From Mycobacterium sp. E2733 (lineage in GTDB: Bacteria; Actinomycetota; Actinomycetes; Mycobacteriales; Mycobacteriaceae): DNA of 64,000 bases. Under the pieces are notes generated by a model that worked only from the letters and a program-made list of their open reading frames with translations, searched no databases and was not told where the DNA came from. The stretch covers positions 62,001 through 126,000 of the forward strand of contig NZ_LZJZ01000012.1 of the NCBI RefSeq assembly GCF_001667585.1, read 5' to 3'. Below, one piece after another: positions 26,689 through 35,134 of the stretch; position 1 is the stretch's first letter, and every line of letters begins with the position of its first letter. The translations under genes and the position numbers were made by a program.

Positions 26689-27141
26689 CTAGTTCTCGAC
26701 ATGGTCATTGAAAAGCTCATGCCCGGTACCCTTTTCGACCACGCGGCCCAGCAGTTCGCGCAGGGTCTGCTGCTCCTGCACGCTGAGGACGCCGAACACG
26801 TCTTCGTGAGCGGCGATCGCGTCGTTGACGACCGTTGCGGCGACTTTCCGCCCCTCCTCCGTCAGGTAGGCCTGCAGAATGCGGCCGTGCTGGGGATCGC
26901 GCTTTCTTTCCACCAGGCCGCGGCGCTCCAGCGCGGTCAGTGCTAGCTGAACCCCCTGTGGGCTGATCAACAGGCGGCGGGCCAGTTCGGCACCGGAAAG
27001 GCCGGGCTCATTGGCGAGCTGACGCAACACGCCGATCTGGGCGGTGCTGACACCGTGCACGCGCATCGCGTCGTTGATGGTGGTCAGCGAGTAATAGAAA
27101 GCCTGCTTGAGCAACCACAGGAGGTTATCGGTGAGTTCCAT
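26689..27141 (-). CDS. MarR-family transcriptional regulator
   Basis: 150 aa. Winged-helix MarR fold: helices AQIGVLRQLANEPGLSGAELARRLLISPQGVQLALTALERRGLVERKRDPQHGRILQAYLTEEG (recognition helix about 55-75, wing about 85-95). It ends a leftward operon (Rieske B, small protein B, amidohydrolase, MarR), overlapping the amidohydrolase stop by 17 bases. Palindromic sites lie directly downstream, at the next operon's promoter, and at 30123. MarR proteins of this kind are usually released by aromatic or phenolic ligands. Confidence 0.9.
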   Translation of the reverse strand: MELTDNLLWLLKQAFYYSLTTINDAMRVHGVSTAQIGVLRQLANEPGLSGAELARRLLISPQGVQLALTALERRGLVERKRDPQHGRILQAYLTEEGRKVAATVVNDAIAAHEDVFGVLSVQEQQTLRELLGRVVEKGTGHELFNDHVEN

Positions 27142-28387
27142 GGTTGCCTCCCTGTTTGAAGATCTCGCCGCCCTTCATGACAAACGGCACCTCGAGCGTG
27201 GCGTCGATGTCCTGCGAGGGATCGCCGGGTACGGCGATGATGTCGGCGAGGTAGCCGGGCGCCAGCCGGCCCAGCTCTTCGGCGGCGTCGACCAGCTCCG
27301 CGGCCACGACAGTGGCCGCCCGGATCGCCTGCATCGGCGTCATGCCGCGCTTCACCAGGGCGCCCAGCTCCTTGGCGTTGTGGCCGTGCGGAATCGCCGG
27401 CGCGTCGGTGCCGCACGCGATCCGCACTCCGGCGGCAATAGCCTTCGGCAGCATGGCTTTCGCCCGCGGGAACACCTCTTCGGCTTTCTTGCGCAGCTCC
27501 GGTGCGATCCGGTCGACCGCCATCGCCTCGGTCAGATACGTGGTGGAGACCAGGAAGGTGCCGTGGTCGACCATCATCTGGATCGTCTCGTCGCTGGCCA
27601 GGAATCCGTGTTCGATGCAATCGATTCCGGCCCGGATGCATGCCTGGATCGCGGTGTCGCCGACGGCGTGCGCCGCCACCCGCACGCCGGCCCGGTGGGC
27701 CTCGTCGGCGATCGCGGCGAACTCGGCGTCGGAGTACTGCTGGGCCCCCGGGGCCGTGCTGTGGGACATGACCCCGCCGGAGGCCGACACTTTGATCAGC
27801 TTCGCCCCGTGGCGAATTTGGTAACGGACACAGGCGATCACGTCCGGGACACCGTTGGCGATGCCCTCGGCCACGGACAGCGGCATGATGCCGGGCGCGA
27901 GCCGCTGGAAAACGGTCGGATCCAGGTGCCCGCCGTACGGGGTGACGGCGTGGCCGGCGGGATAGATGCGGGGGCCGGCGTGCCAGCCCTGGTCGATGGC
28001 ACGCTGCAGCGCCACGTCGAGCAGGTAACCGCCGGTCTTCACCATCAGACCGAGGTTGCGCACGGTGGTGAAACCCGCCTCGAGGGTGGTGCGCGCATTG
28101 ACAGCACCACGCAAGGTGCGATAGGCCGGATCGTCCTGGACACCGTGCATCGGCGACGGCAGGCCCTCCGGTCCACCGGGGCCGCCGATCAGCAGGTTGA
28201 GTTCCATATCCATCAGGCCCGGCAGCAGCGTCACGTCGCCCAGGTCGATGACCTCTGCCCAATCCGGCACGCCGCCTTCGGGATTGATGGCGGCGATGCG
28301 CTCACCCTCGACCACCACGACGGCGGGTGAGCGAACCTGGCCGTCGACCACGTCAGCCCACCGGACCGCCCGCAGGACGGTGGTCAT
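27125..28387 (-). CDS. Amidohydrolase-superfamily protein with altered HxH motif
   Basis: 420 aa from the ATG at 28387, which overlaps the small-protein stop as ATGA. Imidazolonepropionase-like layout: LLPGLMD at 54-60, Lys in LIKVSASGG, His in VAAHAVGD, His in CIEHGF, Asp in CGTDAPAIPHG. The first metal motif, normally H-x-H after PGLMD, is instead E62-L-N64, so two usual metal ligands are lost while the others are kept. Activity may be mononuclear, changed or lost. It belongs to the Rieske B operon and may hydrolyse a ring-opened product. Confidence 0.82.
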   Translation of the reverse strand: MTTVLRAVRWADVVDGQVRSPAVVVVEGERIAAINPEGGVPDWAEVIDLGDVTLLPGLMDMELNLLIGGPGGPEGLPSPMHGVQDDPAYRTLRGAVNARTTLEAGFTTVRNLGLMVKTGGYLLDVALQRAIDQGWHAGPRIYPAGHAVTPYGGHLDPTVFQRLAPGIMPLSVAEGIANGVPDVIACVRYQIRHGAKLIKVSASGGVMSHSTAPGAQQYSDAEFAAIADEAHRAGVRVAAHAVGDTAIQACIRAGIDCIEHGFLASDETIQMMVDHGTFLVSTTYLTEAMAVDRIAPELRKKAEEVFPRAKAMLPKAIAAGVRIACGTDAPAIPHGHNAKELGALVKRGMTPMQAIRAATVVAAELVDAAEELGRLAPGYLADIIAVPGDPSQDIDATLEVPFVMKGGEIFKQGGNHGTHR

Positions 28388-28722
28388 GGAACGGGCTCGG
28401 ACACGCAATCCAGGGTGGACGCACCGGAGTCGGGCACCCGCGGTTGCTTCCAGCACTCCACCGGAAACGACACCATGATCATCGAATACAGCAGGTGCAT
28501 GAGATTCAGCACGTCGTCCGGCAAGTCGTCGAGGGAGAACTTGTCGCAGTACGCAAGGGCCTCTTCCGCCCGGAGCGTGATCGCGTCGTAAAAGGCCTTC
28601 ATCTCCGTCATGGTGCTCGCCAGCCTCTTGGCATAGCGCTCCGGTTCAGAGGGCAGGCACCAGTCGGCGAATTGCTCCAGGTCGGCGAATTCGCTTGGCA
28701 GCATGGGAGACATCGCGGTCAC
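28384..28722 (-). CDS. Small protein of Rieske module (copy B), unknown function
   Basis: 112 aa. The GTG at 28722 overlaps the Rieske stop as GTGA, and its own stop overlaps the amidohydrolase start as ATGA. Homologous to the 23898 protein along nearly its whole length (YCDKF.LD.LPDD.LNL.H..YS.IMV). Mostly helical, two conserved Cys (WCL, YCDKF), no signal peptide. Co-occurrence with a 422-aa Rieske protein in both places argues for a dedicated partner. No known family recognised. Confidence 0.8.
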   Translation of the reverse strand: MTAMSPMLPSEFADLEQFADWCLPSEPERYAKRLASTMTEMKAFYDAITLRAEEALAYCDKFSLDDLPDDVLNLMHLLYSMIMVSFPVECWKQPRVPDSGASTLDCVSEPVP

Positions 28723-29987
28723 ACCCCCGCCGTCGCCGTGCGGCGATACCGATCGATCCACGCCGCGGTCTCTTTGTGCAGATGCCGGATCAGGATTTCC
28801 TGATCGCAGAGCAGGAACCGGTCGAGGACCTGGGATTCGATCATGCTTTGAGTCGCCTCCAGCGTGTTCGCGTCCTGAAGGCCGTATTCCTTGAAAGAGA
28901 CGGCCGCGAGTTCCTGGGCGACGCGTTCGCGCGGAGTCCGCGGCTGCGGGAAATACAACGTCCCCTCGAAGAGGTGGGAGTTGTAGGAGGTTGGCCAGTA
29001 GTGGTACGTCAGATACCAACCCTGGCCCCAGAACAGGATCACGAAGTTGGGGAAGAGCTGGAAGGAGTCCAGCCCCCACGGATCACATTTCGCCGGGTTC
29101 AGCCCGGCGGGCATCTCCCCGAGATCCGGCTTGTCCCATGGACCGAACAGGCCGCTCTGGCAGATGTCCTCGATGGGCTTGCGCATCTCCGCCGCCATCT
29201 CCCACGCCCGCACACCCGACGTGCTTACCAGCCGATGCGGGCCTTCCAATCGATAATGCGGGGCTTCAAAACCGGCCTCGGCGGCCGCCTTTGAATAGGC
29301 GGTCGGCGACTGGTTCGCGTGTAGCACGGGGGCGTGGTAGAACTCCTGGAACGCGTCCATGTAGAGCTTCCAGTTCGCCTTGACCTCCGAGCGGTAGTGC
29401 CAGCGCGAGGTCATCCGGTCGAACGGATATCCCTCCAGCGCGGTGACCATCGGCCCGAGGAATTCACGCAACGACTGTTCGGGCTGCTTGGCAAAGTTGA
29501 CGAAGACGAAGCCTTCCCAGACCTCGCAATGCACCGGCACCAACCCGTAGCGACCCTTGTCGAGGTCGAAGAACTCCTCCTCCTGCTGCACGAACGTCAG
29601 GTTGCCGTCGAGGTCATAGCGCCAGGCGTGGTATTTGCAGGTGAATTGGCGGCACACACCGCTGGTCTCCTCGAGCGGCATATCGTTCCACACCAGCTTG
29701 TTCCCGCGGTGCCGACACACGTTGTGATACGCCTTGATTTCCCCGGATTTGGTGCGCACCAGGATGATCGAGGTGTTGACGGCCTTGAGCTCCTTGGTGA
29801 AGTAGCTCCCCGTACGCGAAAGCTGTTCAACGCGGCCAACGTTGAGCCAGGCGCGCTTGAAGATGGCCTCTCGTTCCAACTCGTGGATTTCCGGGCTGAT
29901 GGAATCCTCATACGAGACCGGTCCGGTTCCCAGCTCGGGGTAATGCTGCGTCCAGCTGCCCTCCGGCGGCTTGGGGAATCGAGCCAT
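28719..29987 (-). CDS. Rieske oxygenase alpha subunit (module copy B)
   Basis: 422 aa from the ATG at 29987 with AGGAG 7 bases upstream. Rieske ligands C91-x-H93, C117-x2-H120 at the same positions as copy A; iron site in DAFQEFYHAPVLH. It heads a leftward operon with the small protein, amidohydrolase and MarR gene. Divergent aldehyde dehydrogenase at 30156 shares its promoter region, which contains operator site 3. Differences from copy A are spread evenly, as for an old duplication with changed substrate range. Confidence 0.88.
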   Translation of the reverse strand: MARFPKPPEGSWTQHYPELGTGPVSYEDSISPEIHELEREAIFKRAWLNVGRVEQLSRTGSYFTKELKAVNTSIILVRTKSGEIKAYHNVCRHRGNKLVWNDMPLEETSGVCRQFTCKYHAWRYDLDGNLTFVQQEEEFFDLDKGRYGLVPVHCEVWEGFVFVNFAKQPEQSLREFLGPMVTALEGYPFDRMTSRWHYRSEVKANWKLYMDAFQEFYHAPVLHANQSPTAYSKAAAEAGFEAPHYRLEGPHRLVSTSGVRAWEMAAEMRKPIEDICQSGLFGPWDKPDLGEMPAGLNPAKCDPWGLDSFQLFPNFVILFWGQGWYLTYHYWPTSYNSHLFEGTLYFPQPRTPRERVAQELAAVSFKEYGLQDANTLEATQSMIESQVLDRFLLCDQEILIRHLHKETAAWIDRYRRTATAGV

Positions 29988-30122
29988 GAACGCTCCTATC
30001 CGATCCGATGTCACACGGGCCGCCCGACGGCCGGTTCACTCCGAATGGCCGCGCAGGCACCGGTTTCAGTGATTCCGCAGGACCCCGTCGGGGCCGACGG
30101 TATATGCTCCACGACATAATCG

Positions 30123-30137
30123 CAAGTAGTTGATATT
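30123..30137. promoter_or_regulatory. Putative MarR operator, site 3
   Basis: CAAGTAGTTGATATT; read on the other strand it is AATATCAACTACTTG, matching sites 1 and 2 (AATATCAA.TACT.G). It lies 19 bases before the aldehyde dehydrogenase ATG and between two divergent genes, so one MarR dimer could control both. Confidence 0.55.
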
Positions 30138-30155
30138 GCCGATGGGAGTCTTTCG

Positions 30156-31598
30156 ATGGAGCAAGACCTTGGGTTGCGGATCGCTCCGGGCCGCTCGGTG
30201 CTGTCGCACGGCGAGGTATTCGAGGTCATCTCCCCACACACCGAGGAACCCATCGCCGAGGTGGTCGCTGCCGCACCCGCGGATGTCGAGGCCGCGGTCA
30301 GGGAAGCACGCGCGGCGCTCGACTCGGGAGCCTGGAGCCGCACCACCCCCGCCGAGCGGATCGCCGCGATCCGGCGATTTGCCGACGCCTATGACCAGCG
30401 GCGCGCAGAGATGGCCGGCATCATCACGGCCGAGATCGGCGCTCCCATCACCTTCGCCCAGCGCGCCCAAGTCGGCCTGCCCGCGATGATGATGCGCGCA
30501 TTCTGCGACCTGGCCGAGCGCCACACCTGGAGGGAGTCGCGCCGCGGCTTCTTCGGTGCCGACGTGCACGTGCACAAGGAACCCGTTGGCGTCGTCGCGG
30601 CGATCGTGCCGTGGAACATGCCCCAATTCCTCATCACCACCAAACTGGTGCCCGCGCTGCTCGCCGGGTGCGCGGTCCTGCTGAAGCCCGCGCCCGAATC
30701 ACCCTTGGACGCATTGCTTTTGGCGCAGATTCTCGACCAAATCAACCTGCCGCCCGGCGTGGTCAGCGTCCTGCCCGGCGACAGCGCCGTCGGCGAACTC
30801 CTGGTATCGCACCCCGGGGTGGACAAAGTGTCGTTCACCGGATCGACGGCCGCGGGGCGGGCCGTGGCGGCCGCGTGCGCGCCGAACCTCACGAAGGTCG
30901 GTCTCGAACTCGGCGGCAAATCGGCCGCCATCGTCCTCGACGACGCCGCACCCGAGGCGGTCGCCACCGGAGTGCGATCGGCCAGTCTGTCGAACAGCGG
31001 GCAGATCTGCAATGCTCTGACCCGCCTGCTGGTCCCCCAGCACCGACACGACGAGTATGTCGACGCACTCGCCGCGGAGATGGCCAGTCTGCGGGTGGGC
31101 GATCCCAGCGACCCGGACACCCAGCTGGGCCCGCTGGTGTCCCGCCGCCAACAGAATCGCGTCCGCGATTACATCCAGATCGGTCTGGACGAGGGCGCGC
31201 AACTCGTCCGCGGCGGGACGCGCATGCCCGACGGGCTCGACCGCGGCTGGTATGTCGCGCCCACCCTGTTCGCCTCCGCCGAGAACACCATGCGCATCGC
31301 CCGCGAAGAGATCTTCGGCCCCGTGATCACGGTCATCCCCTACCGCGACGAGGACGACGCGGTCGCGATCGCCAACGACTCCGACTACGGCCTGGCCGGA
31401 TCGGTATGGAGCGCTGACACCGAGCGGGCGCTGTCGATCGCCGCCCTGGTGCGCAGCGGCACCCTCGGGATCAACCAGGGCTACACCATGGACCCGTTCG
31501 CTCCCTTCGGCGGCGTGAAGGACAGCGGCTACGGTCGCGAACTGGGGCCCGAGGGCATCGACAGCTATCTGGAGATGAAATCCATCGCGGTTTCCTGA
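30156..31598 (+). CDS. NAD(P)-dependent aldehyde dehydrogenase
   Basis: 480 aa. Complete motifs: PWNMPQFLITTKLVPALL, FTGSTAAGR, Glu in LELGGKSA, Cys in SNSGQICNALT, EEIFGPVI. Paralogue of the enzyme at 4449. GGGAGT lies 7 bases before the ATG. Its promoter carries operator site 3, so it is probably co-regulated with the Rieske modules and oxidises an aldehyde from that pathway. Confidence 0.93.
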   Translation: MEQDLGLRIAPGRSVLSHGEVFEVISPHTEEPIAEVVAAAPADVEAAVREARAALDSGAWSRTTPAERIAAIRRFADAYDQRRAEMAGIITAEIGAPITFAQRAQVGLPAMMMRAFCDLAERHTWRESRRGFFGADVHVHKEPVGVVAAIVPWNMPQFLITTKLVPALLAGCAVLLKPAPESPLDALLLAQILDQINLPPGVVSVLPGDSAVGELLVSHPGVDKVSFTGSTAAGRAVAAACAPNLTKVGLELGGKSAAIVLDDAAPEAVATGVRSASLSNSGQICNALTRLLVPQHRHDEYVDALAAEMASLRVGDPSDPDTQLGPLVSRRQQNRVRDYIQIGLDEGAQLVRGGTRMPDGLDRGWYVAPTLFASAENTMRIAREEIFGPVITVIPYRDEDDAVAIANDSDYGLAGSVWSADTERALSIAALVRSGTLGINQGYTMDPFAPFGGVKDSGYGRELGPEGIDSYLEMKSIAVS

Positions 31599-31677
31599 TC
31601 GCCTTCGGCCGCAACAGATTCGGGATCGCCTACCGGCGGGGCGCCGAGAAGGGACAGGCACCGCGCCAGGCCTATCG

Positions 31678-32535
31678 TCAACCCGCCTGCGGCACCGAGG
31701 CCTGCTCCATTGCACGAACGCGCTTGAGCATCCCTTTTGCGGCCCGCATCGACAACGCCGGCGAGAGCCGCTCGAGGTACCAAAATGCCTTCCACCACGC
31801 GGGCACCACGATGATCGCGTCCCCCTGCAACACGGCCCGAAGCGCGCGCTCGGCGAACTTCTCAGGCGCCAGCGGGTGTAACCGCTCCCACATATCGAGG
31901 ATTTGCTCGTTGGTGATGCCTGCCATCTCGGTCCGTCCGTACTTGCCGCCAGTCAGGATCGGGGTCCGGATCACGCCGGGGCAGAGCACGGAGACCTGCA
32001 CCCCGTGGCGCTCGGCCTCTAGCCGTAACGATCTCGACAACGCGACGACGGCGTGTTTGGTGGCGGTGTAGCTCGCCTGGCCCGCGGTTGTCATGAGACC
32101 TGCCATGGAGGCCGTGTTCACGATATGCCCGGAGTGCTGCCGGATCATGATCGGATAGACCACTTGGATACCGTGCACGACGCCGCGCAGGTTCACATCG
32201 AAGACGTCGTTCCAGTCGTCGAGCGTGTATTTGTCAACCTCACCGGCGACTCCGATGCCCGCATTATTGAACAGGTAGTCGATCCGCCCGGACTGCCGGA
32301 CCGCCTCCGCGACGGCGCGCTCGAACGACGGGTAGTCGCGGACATCGAGTTCGATCGCGCGCGCCTTCCCGCCGCCGCTGTTGAGGCGCTGCGCGAACTC
32401 CTGCGCAGGTCCGATCTGCCGATCGGCGATCCACACCTCGGCGCCCCCGCGAACCAGCTCGCTGGTCAACGCCGCGCCGATGCCGGACGCGCCGCCGGTG
32501 ACGAATGCAACTTTGCCGGACACCCTCGCTGCCAT
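31678..32535 (-). CDS. Short-chain dehydrogenase/reductase (SDR)
   Basis: 285 aa. TGGASGIG (13-20), NNAGIGV, Ser in VNTASMAGL, and Y-x3-K in YTATK. Classical SDR with a C-terminal extension (ALQGDAIIVVPAWWKAFWYLERLSP) seen in many mycobacterial acyl-CoA/quinone-type SDRs. Monocistronic by position; the nearest genes face away. Substrate unknown. Confidence 0.87.
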   Translation of the reverse strand: MAARVSGKVAFVTGGASGIGAALTSELVRGGAEVWIADRQIGPAQEFAQRLNSGGGKARAIELDVRDYPSFERAVAEAVRQSGRIDYLFNNAGIGVAGEVDKYTLDDWNDVFDVNLRGVVHGIQVVYPIMIRQHSGHIVNTASMAGLMTTAGQASYTATKHAVVALSRSLRLEAERHGVQVSVLCPGVIRTPILTGGKYGRTEMAGITNEQILDMWERLHPLAPEKFAERALRAVLQGDAIIVVPAWWKAFWYLERLSPALSMRAAKGMLKRVRAMEQASVPQAG

Positions 32536-32731
32536 TCCAGCAGCCTAATCCCTGAATCGTCGCTGGTAGGGCGGATTGTGACGGCAAGGCCGCCTAGACG
32601 CCGCCCCACGCCGACGCGCCGGCCCTGAACCAGGCGCCGACGGGAATCGCCGGATTCTCGGATACACCGGGGGTCGGCGGTAACCTCATTCTCATAGCGC
32701 GCACCGCGCCGAGGAAGGGGACGAAGCGCTA

Positions 32732-33763
32732 ATGACCGACCTTGGCGACGACGTCGAAGTCACGCGCGGCGACCGCTTCATCAAGACGGCTGTCGAGATC
32801 TTGGGCGAGACGGGGCGCACCGACTTCACCGTGCAGGAGGTCGTCGCCCGCTCCAAGACGTCGCTGCGCGCCTTCTACCAGCATTTCAGCAGCAAGGACG
32901 AGTTGCTGCTGGCGCTCTTCGACCGGACCATCGCCCAATCGGTTCAGACCTGGCGCACCGAGACCGACGGGCTGGACAGCACCGCCGCATTGAAGCTGGT
33001 GATCGATCGCATCAGCCAGCAGCCGGAATCGAGCACCCAGGACAGCCTCAATCGCGCGCTGACTCTCTACAACCAACATCTGGCGGAGACCCGTCCCCGC
33101 GACTACGCCCGGGTGCTCTCACCCTTGCATCGACTCATTCGCGACATCGTGGGGCAAGGCATCACCGAGGGCGTCTTCAACCCGGGAGTGGACGTCGGGG
33201 CGGCGGCCGCCATCGTCATGCAGACAGTGATGGGGGCGCAGCGGTTGCATTGGCTGGGAGCGGAATTGAACGGGGCGCCGGTCGACGTCGGTCAACTGTA
33301 TGACTTCTGCAGTCGCGCCCTGGGCATCCGGGACGGCGACGAACAATCGAGCACGCCGTCGCTCAGCGAGTTGTTCGCCCAGATCGGCATGCGGCCGGGA
33401 ACGCGCGATGGCGAATTCGCGATGACGATGCCGGTCAGCCCGGCCGTCGTCAACACATCCGGCGCACTGCAGGGCGGCCTGATCGCGACGCTCGTCGACG
33501 TGGCGGGCGGACAGTTCGGGCTGGACTACCTGCAGCCGGGCACCACGATGACGACGGCGGACCTCTTCATTCGGTACCTGCGCCCGATCCGGCAGGGCTC
33601 GGCCTTCGCAGTGCCCCGGATGCTGCGGTCCGGGCGACGGGCGATGGTGATGCAGGTGGACATCTACGGCGAGGCCGACGACGAGCTCGTCGCGACGGCG
33701 ACCGTGAATTTCGCCGTGATCAACGGGACGACGCCGCAGCTTCCCAACTGGCCGAACGCCTAG
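32732..33763 (+). CDS. TetR regulator fused to a PaaI-type hotdog domain
   Basis: 343 aa, about 140 longer than a normal TetR. Residues ~10-200 form a TetR repressor: HTH in FTVQEVVARSKTSLRAFYQHFSSKDELLLALF (33-64) and the helical ligand domain after it. Residues ~212-338 form a hotdog thioesterase-like domain (NTSGALQGGLIATLVDVAGG, FIRYLRPIRQG, VMQVDIYGEADDELVATATVNFAVI). The hotdog may sense or hydrolyse an acyl-CoA that releases the repressor. A perfect palindrome follows the gene at 33844, before the amidohydrolase, a likely target. Confidence 0.88.
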   Translation: MTDLGDDVEVTRGDRFIKTAVEILGETGRTDFTVQEVVARSKTSLRAFYQHFSSKDELLLALFDRTIAQSVQTWRTETDGLDSTAALKLVIDRISQQPESSTQDSLNRALTLYNQHLAETRPRDYARVLSPLHRLIRDIVGQGITEGVFNPGVDVGAAAAIVMQTVMGAQRLHWLGAELNGAPVDVGQLYDFCSRALGIRDGDEQSSTPSLSELFAQIGMRPGTRDGEFAMTMPVSPAVVNTSGALQGGLIATLVDVAGGQFGLDYLQPGTTMTTADLFIRYLRPIRQGSAFAVPRMLRSGRRAMVMQVDIYGEADDELVATATVNFAVINGTTPQLPNWPNA

Positions 33764-33843
33764 CCGACGACGAGCGTCACACCAGCGTGACGTCCAGCGT
33801 AGCGACCGAGCCGGCTGGCGGCGCTACACGCGAGCCGGCCAAA

Positions 33844-33862
33844 GTGGTAACGTCATTACCAC
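33844..33862. promoter_or_regulatory. Perfect 7+5+7 palindrome, putative TetR operator
   Basis: GTGGTAA (33844-33850), CGTCA, TTACCAC (33856-33862). Perfect inverted repeat of TetR-operator size between the TetR-hotdog gene and the amidohydrolase at 33900, with the start 38 bases beyond. The arms share GGTAA with sites at 48932 and 52680. Confidence 0.65.
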
Positions 33863-33899
33863 CTACAGAGAACCCGAGTACTTCCGCAAGGAGATCGCC

Positions 33900-35105
33900 A
33901 TGCCGTCTCGCGAACTTTCCTTCCCCGTGTTCGACGCAGACAACCACATGTACGAGCCGCAGGAGGCGCTGACCAAGTACCTCCCCGAGAAGCGCAAGAA
34001 CGTCATCGACTACGTGCAGGTGCGCGGCCGCACGAAGATCGTGGTGCGCGGCCACATCAGCGAGTACATCCCCAACCCGACCTTCGAGAAAGTCGCCAAG
34101 CCCGGCGCCCAGGAGGACTACTTCCGCAACGGCGCGCAGGGCAAGAGCTACCGCGAGATCTTGGGTGAGCCCATGAAGGCCATCCCCGCCTTCCGCGAAC
34201 CCGGCGCGCGGCTGGAGGTCATGGACGAGCTCGGCATCGACTACGCCCTGATGTTCCCGACCCTGGCCAGCCTGGTCGAGGAGCGCATGAAGGACGACCC
34301 GGAGATGACCCACGACGTCATCCATGCGCTCAACCAGTGGATGTACGAGCAGTGGTCCTTCAACTACCAGGACCGCATCTTCGCCACCCCAGTGATCACC
34401 CTGCCCATCGTCGAGCGGGCACTGGAAGAACTCGAATGGGTCCTCGAGCGCGGTGCCCGCACGGTGCTGGTGCGCCCGGCGCCGGTCCCCGGCTACAAGG
34501 GCAGCCGGTCGTTCGGCCTCGAAGAGTTCGACCCGTTCTGGCAGGCCTGCATCAAGGCCGGGATTCCGGTCTCGATGCACGCCTCGGACAGTGGTTACTC
34601 CGAGTTCGCCAACGTGTGGGAGCCCGGCGACGAGTTCCTCCCGTTCAAGCCGACCGCCTTCCGCAGCTTCGCGATGGGCCATCGGCCGATCCTGGACGCG
34701 ATGGGTGCACTGGTATGCCACGGCGCACTGTCCCGCAACCCTGAGCTGCGGATCCTGTCGATCGAAAACGGCGCCGACTGGGTGCCAGACCTGTTCAAGG
34801 GCCTCAAGGGCGTCTACAAGAAGATGCCGCAGTCGTTCAGCGAGGACCCCATCGAAGCGTTCAAGCGCTGCGTCTACATCACCCCGTTCTGGGAGGACCG
34901 GTTCAACGAGATCGTCAAGATGGTGGGTACCGATCGCGTGCTGTTCGGCTCCGACTGGCCGCACCCCGAAGGCCTGAAGGACCCCATCTCCTTCGTCGAC
35001 GAGCTCACCGACTTCAGCGAGGAGGACGTCGCCAAGATCATGGGCGGCAACCTGATGGAGCTGATGAAGGTTTCCGCGCCGGCGAAAAAGCCCGTCTCGG
35101 CCTGA
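33900..35105 (+). CDS. Amidohydrolase_2-family metal-dependent hydrolase
   Basis: 401 aa. ATG preceded by AAGGAG at the usual spacing. Metal ligands intact: D-x-D-x-H in VFDADNHMYEP, His in VSMHASD, Asp/His in LFGSDWPHPEG. ACMSD-like TIM barrel that acts on ring-derived acids or amides. Likely expressed under the palindrome at 33844. Lone rightward gene; the next gene is convergent. Same superfamily as the pair at 50085/51230, but those are not close relatives. Confidence 0.88.
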   Translation: MPSRELSFPVFDADNHMYEPQEALTKYLPEKRKNVIDYVQVRGRTKIVVRGHISEYIPNPTFEKVAKPGAQEDYFRNGAQGKSYREILGEPMKAIPAFREPGARLEVMDELGIDYALMFPTLASLVEERMKDDPEMTHDVIHALNQWMYEQWSFNYQDRIFATPVITLPIVERALEELEWVLERGARTVLVRPAPVPGYKGSRSFGLEEFDPFWQACIKAGIPVSMHASDSGYSEFANVWEPGDEFLPFKPTAFRSFAMGHRPILDAMGALVCHGALSRNPELRILSIENGADWVPDLFKGLKGVYKKMPQSFSEDPIEAFKRCVYITPFWEDRFNEIVKMVGTDRVLFGSDWPHPEGLKDPISFVDELTDFSEEDVAKIMGGNLMELMKVSAPAKKPVSA

Positions 35106-35134
35106 CGGCGCCGACGGGCAGGCATCGAAGCGCG

